DNA from: an uncultured Collinsella sp.
Lineage (GTDB): Bacteria > Actinomycetota > Coriobacteriia > Coriobacteriales > Coriobacteriaceae
Direction of reading: 5' to 3'
Length of the DNA: 64,000 nt
Assembly (NCBI GenBank): GCA_958435945.1
Contig: CAUBIC010000007.1
Span: 44,933-108,932 of the forward strand
Position 1 is the first letter of the stretch, and the number at the start of each line of letters is the position of its first letter. A model generated the notes under the pieces. The model saw only the letters and a list, made by a program, of their open reading frames with translations, ran no database searches and had not been told where the DNA came from. A program made the position numbers and the translations under genes. This document shows positions 23,870-32,655 of this stretch, in pieces.

Positions 23870-24736
23870 ATGCTGACGATCGGGTGTCATCTATCCACGA
23901 CGAAGGGCTATCGGGCGATGGGGGAGACGGCGTTGTCAATTGGTGCCAATACCTTTGCATTCTTTACGCGCAACCCGCGCGGCGGCAAGGCGAAAGACCT
24001 TGACATGGATGACGTGGCCGCCCTGCGCGAGCTTATGGAACAGAACGATTTTGGCCCACTCGTGGCTCATGCCCCGTATACCTACAACCCCTGTTCTGCC
24101 AAAGAGCGGGCGCGCGAGTTTGCCCTGGAGGCAATGGCCGAGGACTTGCGGCGCATGGAAGCGCTGCCCGGCAATTACTACAACTTCCATCCCGGCGCGC
24201 ATGTGGGGCAGGGCTCCGACGCCGGCATTCAGATGATCGTCGACACCCTGTGTCAGGTGATGTTTGAGGGCCAGCAGACGACGGTGCTGCTCGAGACCAT
24301 GGCCGGCAAGGGCACCGAGGTTGGCCGCAGCTTTGAGGAACTGGCGCTCATTATTGAGGGCGTTGCCGACAGGCGTCCCGAGCTGTCGGCCAAGTTGGGC
24401 GTTTGCCTGGACACCTGCCATGTGAATGACGCCGGCTATGACATCGTCCACGATCTTGACGGTGTGCTCGACGAGTTCGACCGCGTGGTGGGTATCGACC
24501 GCTTGCATGCCGTACATATCAACGATTCGAAGAACCCTTGCGGCGCCCATAAGGATCGCCACGAGTGCATCGGCAAGGGCTACCTGGGTAGTGAAGAGTT
24601 TGGCGGCGGTATGCAGGTTATGCAGAATATTGTATCGAATGGTCGCTTGCGTTCGCTGCCGTTTATTTTGGAGACACCGAACGAACTTGCAGGTTATGCG
24701 GCTGAAATCAAACTGTTAAGGTCGTTGCAGCAGTAA
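23870..24736 (+). CDS. nfo: endonuclease IV (AP endonuclease)
   Basis: A 288-residue TIM-barrel apurinic endonuclease for base excision repair. Zinc-site motifs are FHPGAHVG, VLLETMAGKGTEVG, CLDTCHVNDAGYD, VHINDSKNPCGAHKDRHECIGKG and FILETPN. ATG 23870 follows GGGGGAG. It stands alone on its strand and is preceded by the hairpin repeat. Confidence 0.96.
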   Translation: MLTIGCHLSTTKGYRAMGETALSIGANTFAFFTRNPRGGKAKDLDMDDVAALRELMEQNDFGPLVAHAPYTYNPCSAKERAREFALEAMAEDLRRMEALPGNYYNFHPGAHVGQGSDAGIQMIVDTLCQVMFEGQQTTVLLETMAGKGTEVGRSFEELALIIEGVADRRPELSAKLGVCLDTCHVNDAGYDIVHDLDGVLDEFDRVVGIDRLHAVHINDSKNPCGAHKDRHECIGKGYLGSEEFGGGMQVMQNIVSNGRLRSLPFILETPNELAGYAAEIKLLRSLQQ

Positions 24737-24883
24737 TGACTGTCATAAAGTGGAGTGCTCCATTCACGTTATGGGTTTGTTTCAATCAGTTTTCTAATTG
24801 CAGATTCGCACTTACGGGTGCATAATAGCCAACAGTTTTTGCAGACCTCTGAATCAAACGGGGTCACCGGAAGGAGACTGATT

Positions 24884-25744
24884 ATGAAGCTCAAGAAGCT
24901 TGGCGCATTTGCCGCCACGGGTGCCATGGCGCTCGCCCTCGCACTGACGGGCTGCGGCTCGTCCAACGCCACCTCTGGTTCTGATGCCGGCTCCAGCAGC
25001 TCTGACGACGCTAAGGTCGAGAAGGTCGACGGCTCCAAGGAGTACGCGCTCGTCAAGGACGGTACGCTGACCGTCGGCACCTCTGCCGAGTACGCTCCGT
25101 TTGAGTACAAGGATGACAACGGCGATTATCAAGGCTTTGACCTTGAGCTCATCAAGGCTATCGGCGACAAGCTGGGCCTGGATGTCGAGTACGTCAACAA
25201 CGACTTCGACACGCTCGTCCCCGGCGTCGCTTCGGGTGCCAAGTATGACGTTTCCATCGCGGCTATCACCGACACGCCCGAGCGTGAGAAGGAAGTCACT
25301 TTCTCCGATTCCTACTACATGGACGATCAGGCTATCGTGACCAAGGTCGATAACACCGACATCACGGCCGACAACTGCAGCGAGAAGCTCAACAATGCTG
25401 ACGCCACGATCATCGTCCAGTCTGGTTCGACCGCCGAGGCCTTTGCCCAGGAGAACTTCCCCAAGGCCAAGATCGTCCCCTACAAGGACGCTACCGAGTG
25501 CTTCAGCGCCCTGCAGTCCGATAAGGGCGACGCCGTAGTCACCAACCGCTCCGTTGCCAGCCAGCTGACCGCCGAGCAGTTCAACACCTGCCAGACCATC
25601 AAGCAGATCAGCACCGGCGAGGAGTACGCCATCGCCATCAACCAGGGCAACACCAAGCTCAAGGACGACATCAACCAGGCTATCAAGGACCTGACCGATG
25701 ACGGTACCGTCGACGCCCTCATGGCTAAGTACAACATCAAGTAA
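24884..25744 (+). CDS. amino-acid ABC transporter substrate-binding lipoprotein
   Basis: A 286-residue solute-binding protein of family 3. The N-terminus has a lipoprotein signal with lipobox ALTGC (Cys near 23), then a Ser/Asp-rich linker. The mature domain starts YALVKDGTLTVGTSAEYAPFEYKD and carries GFDLELIKAIGDKLG and AAITDTPEREKEVTFSD, typical for polar amino-acid binding. GGAAGGAG precedes ATG 24884. Permease and ATPase follow. Confidence 0.95.
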   Translation: MKLKKLGAFAATGAMALALALTGCGSSNATSGSDAGSSSSDDAKVEKVDGSKEYALVKDGTLTVGTSAEYAPFEYKDDNGDYQGFDLELIKAIGDKLGLDVEYVNNDFDTLVPGVASGAKYDVSIAAITDTPEREKEVTFSDSYYMDDQAIVTKVDNTDITADNCSEKLNNADATIIVQSGSTAEAFAQENFPKAKIVPYKDATECFSALQSDKGDAVVTNRSVASQLTAEQFNTCQTIKQISTGEEYAIAINQGNTKLKDDINQAIKDLTDDGTVDALMAKYNIK

Positions 25745-25765
25745 AATAACTACTTGATTGCGCGC

Positions 25766-25796
25766 GGGCCCTTTCCGTTTTGCGGAGAGGGCCTTT
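25766..25796 (+). terminator. attenuator-type hairpin between binding-protein and permease genes
   Basis: GGGCCCT, TCCG and the facing CGGA, AGGGCC form a stem followed by TTTG. This would lower expression of the permease relative to the binding protein, a common pattern. Confidence 0.55.
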
Positions 25797-25861
25797 GTGC
25801 TTCTCTTGACGGAGAGCGTTTCCGTCTCGTTTTGCCGGCAACTTCTACGATAGGAGCCACC

Positions 25862-27223
25862 TTGTCTCGATTGAATGAAGGGGCCGCGGAGCAGCGTTTT
25901 CCACTGCCCGCCTTGCTCCAAAAGCTAGCCTGCGTCATGGCCGTGGCGCTCGCGCTGGTGTGCGCGGGGGCATATGCGCCCACGACCGCCCAGGCGCTTG
26001 AGACCGCAAAGATTACCGCCCGACCCAATACCGGTTCGGGCAGCGACGTGGTCGGTGGCACCGAGACCCGCATCACCTGGGAGGTCCAGGCCGATGCCGA
26101 CGAGGAACTGAGCGGTCTTTCGCTGACGTTTGCCGATGGCACGACCTTTGGTACCGATGACACGCGATTGACGATGCTCTCGGGCGAGGACCTCATGGAT
26201 CGTACGCCCATGAAGCCCACGTGCAAGGCTGACGGCCAGACGCTCAAGATTGACTTTGGCGAGACGGCGCCTGCCGGCGGCTATTTCCGTGTCGAGGTCT
26301 ACGGCGTGACCTTCCCCGTCGAGGGCGGCGACGAGGCCTTTAGCGGCACCTGCACTTTGGCCGATGGTTCGACCAAGAAGATCTCCAAGATTCCGTCGGT
26401 GGAGATCAAGGGCGTGACGGCATTCGATAACTTCCTGGCCGACCTTAAGGAGCAGCCGTGGGTCGAGGCATGGAATTCCAACATGTTCCTTCGCCTGTTC
26501 CTGAACCCGGTCATTTTGGTCCAGAGTCTGCCGATCGTCTTCAAAGGCTTCCTCATGTCGCTCTCGATCGTGCTCGTGGCGTTTCCGTTGGCCATTCCCT
26601 TTGGCTTTGCCTTGTCGCTCATGCGCATCTCCAAGTCGCGCATCCTGCGCTGCCTTGCCGGCATCTATGTGAATATCATCCGTGGTACGCCGGCGTTCCT
26701 GCAGATCTACATCGCGTTCTTTGGCCTTCCGCTGGCCGGCGTCAAGGTTGACGACTATGTGCTGGGCGTCATCGTCATGGCCATGAACTCGTCTGCGTAC
26801 CTGTGCGAGATTTTCCGTGCCGGTATTCAGTCGATTCCCAAGGGCCAGAACGAGGCCGCTCGCTCGCTGGGCATGAACGCGTTCCAGACGCTGCTCTATG
26901 TCATGATTCCGCAGACGTTCCGTAATGTCCTGCCTACGCTGACCAGCGAGTTCATCCTGCTTTACAAGGATACGTCGCTGCTTGCCGCCGTGGGTGTGGT
27001 CGAGATCGTCATGAACGCCCGTACCATCGTGGCCACGACGGGCTCCATCACGCCGTATGTGGTTGCCGCCCTGTTCTACCTGGTCATTACCCTGCCGCTT
27101 GCGCGCTTGGTGAGCGGTCTTGAGGCGAGACTTCTGGGGACGGCCGAAACCAAAAAGAAGCGTCCCGCCAAGAGCGCCGGACAGGTTGTCGCGACGCCTG
27201 CCGATCACATCGCCGGTCTGTAA
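25862..27223 (+). CDS. amino-acid ABC permease with extracytoplasmic N-terminal domain
   Basis: 453 residues. TTG 25862 is the likely start, with TAGGAG 5 nt upstream. Residues 20-48 form a signal-like segment ending ALA-type (VCAGAYAPTTAQA). Residues 50-200 form an exported domain rich in Thr/Asp/Gly with no Cys pair. The last 250 residues are a HisM/GlnP-type permease with the EAA loop NEAARSLGMNAFQTLLYVMIPQ. The N-terminal fusion is unusual: polar amino-acid permeases normally have about 220 residues. The ATPase follows after 12 nt. Confidence 0.88.
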   Translation: MSRLNEGAAEQRFPLPALLQKLACVMAVALALVCAGAYAPTTAQALETAKITARPNTGSGSDVVGGTETRITWEVQADADEELSGLSLTFADGTTFGTDDTRLTMLSGEDLMDRTPMKPTCKADGQTLKIDFGETAPAGGYFRVEVYGVTFPVEGGDEAFSGTCTLADGSTKKISKIPSVEIKGVTAFDNFLADLKEQPWVEAWNSNMFLRLFLNPVILVQSLPIVFKGFLMSLSIVLVAFPLAIPFGFALSLMRISKSRILRCLAGIYVNIIRGTPAFLQIYIAFFGLPLAGVKVDDYVLGVIVMAMNSSAYLCEIFRAGIQSIPKGQNEAARSLGMNAFQTLLYVMIPQTFRNVLPTLTSEFILLYKDTSLLAAVGVVEIVMNARTIVATTGSITPYVVAALFYLVITLPLARLVSGLEARLLGTAETKKKRPAKSAGQVVATPADHIAGL

Positions 27224-27235
27224 GGAGGTCCTATC

Positions 27236-27988
27236 ATGAGCGAAACCAATAACTCGAACGAGGTCGTCGTCAGTATCAAGAACCTCCAGAAGGCCTTTGG
27301 CGACAACGTGGTCCTGCGCGATATCGATCTGGATGTGCACAAGGGTGAGGTCGTTGTGGTCTTGGGCCCCTCGGGCTCGGGCAAGTCGACGATGCTTCGC
27401 TGCATTAACCGCCTTGAGGAGCCCACGAGCGGCTCGATCATCGTTGAGGGCGTGGACGTGTGCGCCAAGGGCGTCGACCTTAACAAGGTACGTACGCATC
27501 TGGGTATGGTGTTCCAGCAGTTCAATTTGTTCCCGCACCTGTCAGTCAAAAAGAACGTCATGCTCGCGCAGCAAAAGGTGCTCAAGCGCAGCAAGGAAGA
27601 GGCCGAGAAGATTGCTGTCGAGGAGCTGACCAAGGTCGGTCTTGCCGAGCGTATCGACTTTATGCCGAGTCAGCTTTCGGGCGGTCAACAGCAGCGCGTG
27701 GCCATCGCCCGTGCCCTGTCGATGAATCCGCACGTGATGCTCTTTGACGAGGCCACGTCGGCACTTGACCCCGAGCTTGTCCGCGATGTATTGGGCGTCA
27801 TGCGCGATCTTGCACGTGACGGTATGACCATGATTGTGGTGACCCACGAGATGGGCTTTGCCCGCGACGTCGCCGACCGCGTTGTCTTTATGGACGGCGG
27901 CGTTATCGTGGAGGAGGGCACGCCGAGCGAGGTCTTCGACCATCCCAAGAGCGAACGCACCAAGGCGTTTTTAGGCAATATCTCGTAG
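27236..27988 (+). CDS. polar amino-acid ABC transporter ATP-binding protein
   Basis: A 250-residue GlnQ-type ATPase: Walker A GPSGSGKST, Q-loop MVFQQFNLFPHL, signature LSGGQQQRVAIARAL, Walker B VMLFDEATSALDPE and switch His in VVTHEMGFARDVADR. AAGGAGG lies just upstream. Last gene of the three-gene uptake operon; a strong terminator follows. Confidence 0.96.
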   Translation: MSETNNSNEVVVSIKNLQKAFGDNVVLRDIDLDVHKGEVVVVLGPSGSGKSTMLRCINRLEEPTSGSIIVEGVDVCAKGVDLNKVRTHLGMVFQQFNLFPHLSVKKNVMLAQQKVLKRSKEEAEKIAVEELTKVGLAERIDFMPSQLSGGQQQRVAIARALSMNPHVMLFDEATSALDPELVRDVLGVMRDLARDGMTMIVVTHEMGFARDVADRVVFMDGGVIVEEGTPSEVFDHPKSERTKAFLGNIS

Positions 27989-28015
27989 CCGCTTTATATG
28001 ACTGACATAGCAGAA

Positions 28016-28050
28016 AACGGGAGCCGGATGTGATCCGGCTCCCGTTTTTG
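28016..28050 (+). terminator. terminator of the ABC operon
   Basis: AACGGGAGCCGGAT pairs with ATCCGGCTCCCGTT, then TTT. Confidence 0.92.
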
Positions 28051-28101
28051 TTGGGACGCGAATGTGTTTTGGTGCGAGCGCACGGGCGGAGCTCATTGCC
28101 G

Positions 28102-28521
28102 CTAGGCGAGCTCAGCTCCAAGGGCGCGGCAGGCCGCCTCGCCCTCATCGTCGGGGGCGTCGTAACAGATGACGGAGTCGACCACGTTGACGCCTACCTC
28201 GTCGGCATCGGCCTTCCAGTTGTCCATCCACTCGCCCTCGGCCCACGAATAGGAACCAAAGAGGACGACCTTCTTGTCGCCGAGGGTCTCCTTGACTTCG
28301 TCCCACATAGGCTGGAACTCATCGTATTCAAGCTCCTCGGAGCCCATGGCGGGGCAGCCGAAGGCGAAGGCATCATAGTCGGCGGCCCTGTCGGCAGAGA
28401 AGTCGGCGCAGGGGATGACTTCGGCCTCGGCGCCCGCGGACGTGGTGCCTTCGGCGACAAAGTTTGCCATGGCCTCGGTGTTGCCCGTGCCGCTCCAATA
28501 GACGACGGCGATCTTGCTCAT
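28102..28521 (-). CDS. flavodoxin
   Basis: A 139-residue short-chain flavodoxin. The FMN-phosphate loop is VVYWSGTGNTEAMA, followed by CPAMGSEELEYDEFQP and GSYSWAEGEWMDNW, the usual flavin-stacking segments. ATG 28521 has AAAGGA 7 nt upstream. The upstream gene encodes a DUF3793 protein, and the two probably form an operon used when iron for ferredoxin is short. Confidence 0.94.
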   Translation of the reverse strand: MSKIAVVYWSGTGNTEAMANFVAEGTTSAGAEAEVIPCADFSADRAADYDAFAFGCPAMGSEELEYDEFQPMWDEVKETLGDKKVVLFGSYSWAEGEWMDNWKADADEVGVNVVDSVICYDAPDDEGEAACRALGAELA

Positions 28522-28567
28522 GTTGAGTCCTTTCGGTTGTGCGGCGTGCGGCCGCGGTTTGTACGTT

Positions 28568-29272
28568 CTATCGGGTCGCCTGGGCAAGTTGCGCCAAGCT
28601 GCAGCCCTGCTGATAGATAAAGGTGAGGTGTTGGGTGCAGGCACGGTACGCATCAAACGTCGCAAGTGCCTGCTCGACATTCGTATAGACCTTCCAGGCT
28701 CCAAAGATCTTGTAGTTCTCGCCACGCTGGGCGATGAACTCGTATACGTCGTCGCAGGGGTACCCCAGGAAGTAGCCAATCTCGTGTGGAAATTCGCAGA
28801 CGCAGTCGTTGTTGCAGCAGACTTGCTGATCCAGTGCGCATCGAGTCTGGCCGCAGGCGCATTCCGCGGCGTTATTGCTCGCGAGCGTGATGCGTGATGC
28901 CAGGTGCACAAGACATGCCGAGAGGTTGCCGGTGTCGTAGCCCTTCTTGGCGAGTGCCGTTTTGGCGCGCGGGTCAGCAAGGTAAGTGGCGAGGCTATTG
29001 GGCCGATATGCGTATACGAGCGCCCCGCAGGGGCGCCAGACCAAAACGCTCAGGTGGACGCCGAACGGATTAAGCTCGTGATTGCACCGGGCGATAACGT
29101 TGAGCAGGCGTGCTCGGCGAGCCTCGATCGCCGCAGTTACGCTTGAGCCGTCTTGATCGGCATAGACTCCTGGATAGGTAAAGAGCGATGCCGGTTTGAT
29201 GCCCGCGAGCGTGGGGGAGCAGTTGCGCACGACTGCTGCCTGAAACGTTGGGATGTCTATGGTTCGAGTCAC
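28568..29272 (-). CDS. DUF3793 family protein with Cys-rich insert
   Basis: A 234-residue protein with the DUF3793 pattern: CSPTLAGIKPASLFTYPGV at the start, ALVYAYRPNSLATYL, then FPHEIGYFLGYPCDDVYEFI and GAWKVYTNVEQALATFDAY. Between the halves is an insert with about seven Cys (CACGQTRCA, CCNNDCVC). GTG 29272 follows AAGGAG. The family's biochemical role is unknown. The insert might bind metal; it is not something I know from typical members. Confidence 0.82.
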   Translation of the reverse strand: MTRTIDIPTFQAAVVRNCSPTLAGIKPASLFTYPGVYADQDGSSVTAAIEARRARLLNVIARCNHELNPFGVHLSVLVWRPCGALVYAYRPNSLATYLADPRAKTALAKKGYDTGNLSACLVHLASRITLASNNAAECACGQTRCALDQQVCCNNDCVCEFPHEIGYFLGYPCDDVYEFIAQRGENYKIFGAWKVYTNVEQALATFDAYRACTQHLTFIYQQGCSLAQLAQATR

Positions 29273-29400
29273 GGCGCTCCTTACGGATCTAAACTGTTAG
29301 CCTAGGAAAACTTATACACGAAAGTAAGCCTTGGTCAACTAAAAAGTTTGAAGAGGGAAACTAATTGACCGAACGGACATGATTTTGGGTTAAGATGGGA

Positions 29401-29417
29401 ACACCCCATGGGGGTAT
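29401..29417. promoter_or_regulatory. CsoR-like copper operator
   Basis: ACACCCCATGGGGGTAT is a G/C-tract palindrome of the CsoR operator type (TACCCC-spacer-GGGGTA). It lies 30 nt before the HMA-protein start and just downstream of a possible -10 (TAAGAT, 29391-29396). Confidence 0.65.
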
Positions 29418-29446
29418 CTAGATAGGGCTACTTGAAAGGGGAACGC

Positions 29447-29830
29447 ATGAGTGACTTGCTCAACCCTGCGAATCTCATCGTGCTGACCGTCATTGCCGTC
29501 GGCATGTTTTTTGGACTGCGTCGCATTGCCGCTTCGACACACGGGAAGAGTTGCTGCAGCGATGGTGCGAGCGGCAAGAAGGCCAAAAAGGTTGTGGTGG
29601 CAGACACCGACGAGTCCCACTACCCCTATCGTGAGGAACTCCTTATCGGCGGCATGAGTTGCGACGGCTGCGCCCGGAATGTGACGAATGCCCTCAATGC
29701 GCTTGATGGCGTGTGGGCTACGGTAACGTACGCGGACCACACGGCACGCGTGCGCTCGAAGCGCCCGGTTGATCGCGACACACTCGAGACGGCAGTGAGG
29801 GGTGCGGGCTATTACGTTATGAAAATATAG
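29447..29830 (+). CDS. membrane-anchored heavy-metal-associated (HMA) protein
   Basis: A 127-residue protein. One N-terminal transmembrane helix (residues 7-25) and a short CC-containing linker (HGKSCCSDG) precede an HMA domain with metal motif GGMSCDGCARNV (CXXC). It would bind Cu(I) or a similar ion at the membrane. ATG 29447 follows GAAAGGGG. The CsoR-like palindrome upstream supports copper control. No copper ATPase is next to it. Confidence 0.85.
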   Translation: MSDLLNPANLIVLTVIAVGMFFGLRRIAASTHGKSCCSDGASGKKAKKVVVADTDESHYPYREELLIGGMSCDGCARNVTNALNALDGVWATVTYADHTARVRSKRPVDRDTLETAVRGAGYYVMKI

Positions 29831-29996
29831 GCGTTGCCCTCTCCGGTGGGTACCAGCCTCCTGCCCATTGTGACTATCGGCATCCAAAAATTTGCGCAAA
29901 AATAACCTTTAGATGCGGCAAAAGTGGAGTTTGGTGACGGTTTGCGCGGAATTCGCTACCAATCGAGCATCTATGAACCCGTCCAAAAAATTACAG

Positions 29997-30012
29997 GTGT
30001 ATATTTATACAC
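29997..30012. promoter_or_regulatory. palindromic operator candidate upstream of surface protein
   Basis: GTGTATA-TT-TATACAC, perfect 7-bp arms, 91 bp before the surface-protein ATG. The regulator is unknown. Confidence 0.45.
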
Positions 30013-30102
30013 TGATTATTGCTGTGCTCAGATTGCAATTAACCGTGGACAGAAATGAAGAATGCTAAAACTGGGCTTTAGGACAGGGGAGGCTATAACC
30101 TT

Positions 30103-32655
30103 ATGAGACGAGTGGGAACACTTGGCTTGGTGGCAGCGCTTGCCGCTATCTTGGTATCGCCGCTGCCGGCGCACGCCGAAGACGCATCGGGTGCCGTTAC
30201 CTACAATGCGGGAAATGGGTATTCCTTTGAGAAGCTCTCGCATCCTACGGTAGGAACGTCGCAGCCGGATGGCATCGTCGACTACCAGGGTAACGGTGCC
30301 GTTGCCGTTCCGGGCGCCGATGGTAATACGGCCAACAACGAAGGCGATCGCGGCCAGAGCTACACTTGGGCGGCTGCGAGCTATGGTGACTGGCTTTATG
30401 TGGGCACCTGCTATGCGGCGATGGGCAACACGCTGACGCTCATGAACAGCACGCTGGGCGATTCCTTTGATGTCGAAACCATGCGCCTGACGCTGGAGGC
30501 CATGTTTAACGGTACCTTCTTCTATGGACAGCAGAAGGAGGACGGCACGGCCGACAAGGACAGCGGCGGCATCTTGGTCAAGATCAATACCAAGACCGGT
30601 GAGACCAAGCTGCTACTCTCTGAATCGCTCAACGGCGTCGCTCCTTTGTTCCGCAATGCCGTGAGCTATAAGGGTAAGCTCTATTTCTGCGGCAGCGTCA
30701 GGACCAATGACGGCAAAGGCGGCCTGCCTGCTGTATACGAGATCGATCCTAAGACGGATGAGTACAAAGTTGTCTATCAGGGCCTTTCGAGCATGCAGGA
30801 TTACGGTGCTGCCTACAAGCAGGGCATTTCTACCGGTATCCGCGGCATGTGCGTCCATGATGGCCAGCTCGTCATCAGTAATGTGGGTAAAGACGCGAAC
30901 GGTAATTTTGTGTCGACAATCCTGACGTCGTCTGACCCCTCGAAGGGCCAGGACAGCTTCACCGAGATTGCCAACTCGGAGACGCTGTTTGGCTATCCGG
31001 CGATTCGCTATCAGGACAGCATCTACGGCGGCGCCATTTGGGATATGGTCTCGTACAATGGCCATCTCTATGCGACCATCTGCACCGGTACGCCCGAGAA
31101 CGCTCCCGATGATAATTCCATGCAGTCGTTTGCCATGGTCCGTGGCGACAAGAATGCCGACGGCAGTTATTCGTGGACTCCCATTGTCGGCGATCAGAAG
31201 ACGGACGGTGCAAAGTACTGCTTTGGCATCGATCCTGCCCGTACCCGTTCTGGCGCTGCCAACCTCATCGTCTACAACGACTACCTCTATATCGGTGAAT
31301 ACAACGACGAGGAGATTGCCCTCGAGCGCATCCTGTTCAACAAATCCAACACCGAAGAGGGCGGCAAGAGCAGCATGCGTGGCGTTGACTGCTCGTTTGT
31401 GAATGCCAATCTTGAGCAGTCGGTTAGCATCTATCGCATGGACAAGGACGAGAACATGGAGCTCGTCGTTGGCGATCGCACCGACATGTTCCCCGAGGGC
31501 GGTATTTCCGGCCTGACTTCGGGCTTTGGCCGAAACGAGAACCAGTACATTTGGCGCATGCAGAAGTTCGACGGCAAGCTGTATATCGGTACCTTTGATA
31601 CCGCGAGCCTGCTTGAGCCGATCGGCCAGTTCTCCAATGGCGACATTATCGATATGACGCCCGAGGAGTGGGACTCTCAGGTTCAGCGCCTTAGGGACCT
31701 GCTCAATCACCTGCTCGACAAGAAATCGCCTGACGACCCCATCGTTCCCGTGAACACGCTTGCGGACGATGATTCAAACGAGGCCGTCGAGGTCGATGAT
31801 TCGAACGAAGCTGCTGAGGTTGATGATTCAAACAAGGCCGTCGATGTCGATGACGAGAAGACCGAGGTTGCTAAGGGCTTTGGCGATCTGAGCGATGCGC
31901 TGGAGGATGCCGCGGGCGGTCTTTGCGATCAGGCCGCGACGATGTCCCAGGACTTTGAGGACGACGCCGCTTATGTCCAGAAGATCGATGGCGAGATCGC
32001 GTACTTCAAGTCCTTTGCCGACCAGTATCAGGACATGCTCGATAGCTATGAGAGCCTTAAGCAGCAGTACGAGGATGCCTATGGCACCGAGCTGCCGAGC
32101 GATATTCAGGATGCGCTCGATAAGCTGCTGAGCGAGGAGAACCTCAAGAAGTTGCAGAGTGTCCTTACGTGCATGTGTTACCTGCGCGATGCCGAGCGCG
32201 GCTTTGATATGTATGTGACCGAGGACGGCGTGAACTTTACGACGCTGACGACCAATGGCTTTAACGATCCGTATAACCATGGTCTGCGCACCTTTGCGGT
32301 GACCAACCAGGGTCTGTGCCTTGGTACCGCCAACCCGTTCTATGGTTGCCAGGTCTGGATCCAGCGCAAGGAGAATTCGGAGAATCCGGTTGATCCCGGT
32401 ACTCCGGATCCGACGGAACCCACCGATCCTTCGCAGCCGGGTGGCGGCGATCAGCCTGGCGGCAGCCAGACGGGTGGCAACGACCAGTCGAGCAGCACCA
32501 CGACCACCGTCACGACGACCGCTAAGAAGACTCCGAAGGACGGCTCGCTGCCTCGCGCTGGCGACTCGACCCTCACGCTGGTCTTGGGATTGCTGGTTGC
32601 AGCTGCCGCAGTGCTTGGCATTGCTCTCGTCTTGCGCAAGCGTTCTCGTCGCTAG
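30103..32655 (+). CDS. large cell-wall-anchored surface protein
   Basis: An 850-residue exported protein. A signal peptide (residues 1-26, ending AHA) is followed by about 500 residues with repeated W/Y-LY-x-G-T strands (GDWLYVGTCY, GKLYFCGSVR, DGKLYIGTFD, DYLYIGEYND), suggesting a beta-propeller. Then come tandem acidic nonamers near residues 556-590 (DDSNEAVEV, DDSNEAAEV, DDSNKAVDV), a helical segment, a Pro/Gly/Thr-rich wall-spanning stretch and a sorting signal LPRAGD (816-821) with hydrophobic helix and RKRSRR tail. LPRAGD deviates from LPXTG. Ligand unknown. Confidence 0.85.
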   Translation: MRRVGTLGLVAALAAILVSPLPAHAEDASGAVTYNAGNGYSFEKLSHPTVGTSQPDGIVDYQGNGAVAVPGADGNTANNEGDRGQSYTWAAASYGDWLYVGTCYAAMGNTLTLMNSTLGDSFDVETMRLTLEAMFNGTFFYGQQKEDGTADKDSGGILVKINTKTGETKLLLSESLNGVAPLFRNAVSYKGKLYFCGSVRTNDGKGGLPAVYEIDPKTDEYKVVYQGLSSMQDYGAAYKQGISTGIRGMCVHDGQLVISNVGKDANGNFVSTILTSSDPSKGQDSFTEIANSETLFGYPAIRYQDSIYGGAIWDMVSYNGHLYATICTGTPENAPDDNSMQSFAMVRGDKNADGSYSWTPIVGDQKTDGAKYCFGIDPARTRSGAANLIVYNDYLYIGEYNDEEIALERILFNKSNTEEGGKSSMRGVDCSFVNANLEQSVSIYRMDKDENMELVVGDRTDMFPEGGISGLTSGFGRNENQYIWRMQKFDGKLYIGTFDTASLLEPIGQFSNGDIIDMTPEEWDSQVQRLRDLLNHLLDKKSPDDPIVPVNTLADDDSNEAVEVDDSNEAAEVDDSNKAVDVDDEKTEVAKGFGDLSDALEDAAGGLCDQAATMSQDFEDDAAYVQKIDGEIAYFKSFADQYQDMLDSYESLKQQYEDAYGTELPSDIQDALDKLLSEENLKKLQSVLTCMCYLRDAERGFDMYVTEDGVNFTTLTTNGFNDPYNHGLRTFAVTNQGLCLGTANPFYGCQVWIQRKENSENPVDPGTPDPTEPTDPSQPGGGDQPGGSQTGGNDQSSSTTTTVTTTAKKTPKDGSLPRAGDSTLTLVLGLLVAAAAVLGIALVLRKRSRR

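Noticed and set aside
25925..27538. 537-codon minus-strand frame opposite the ABC permease
   Set aside because: Arg/His/Leu-rich shadow frame with no start signal. The permease on the other strand is certain.
29282..29345. DtxR/IdeR-type iron box before DUF3793
   Set aside because: TTAGCCTAGG and TAAGCCTTGGTCAACTAA are only partial matches, about half of the consensus positions.
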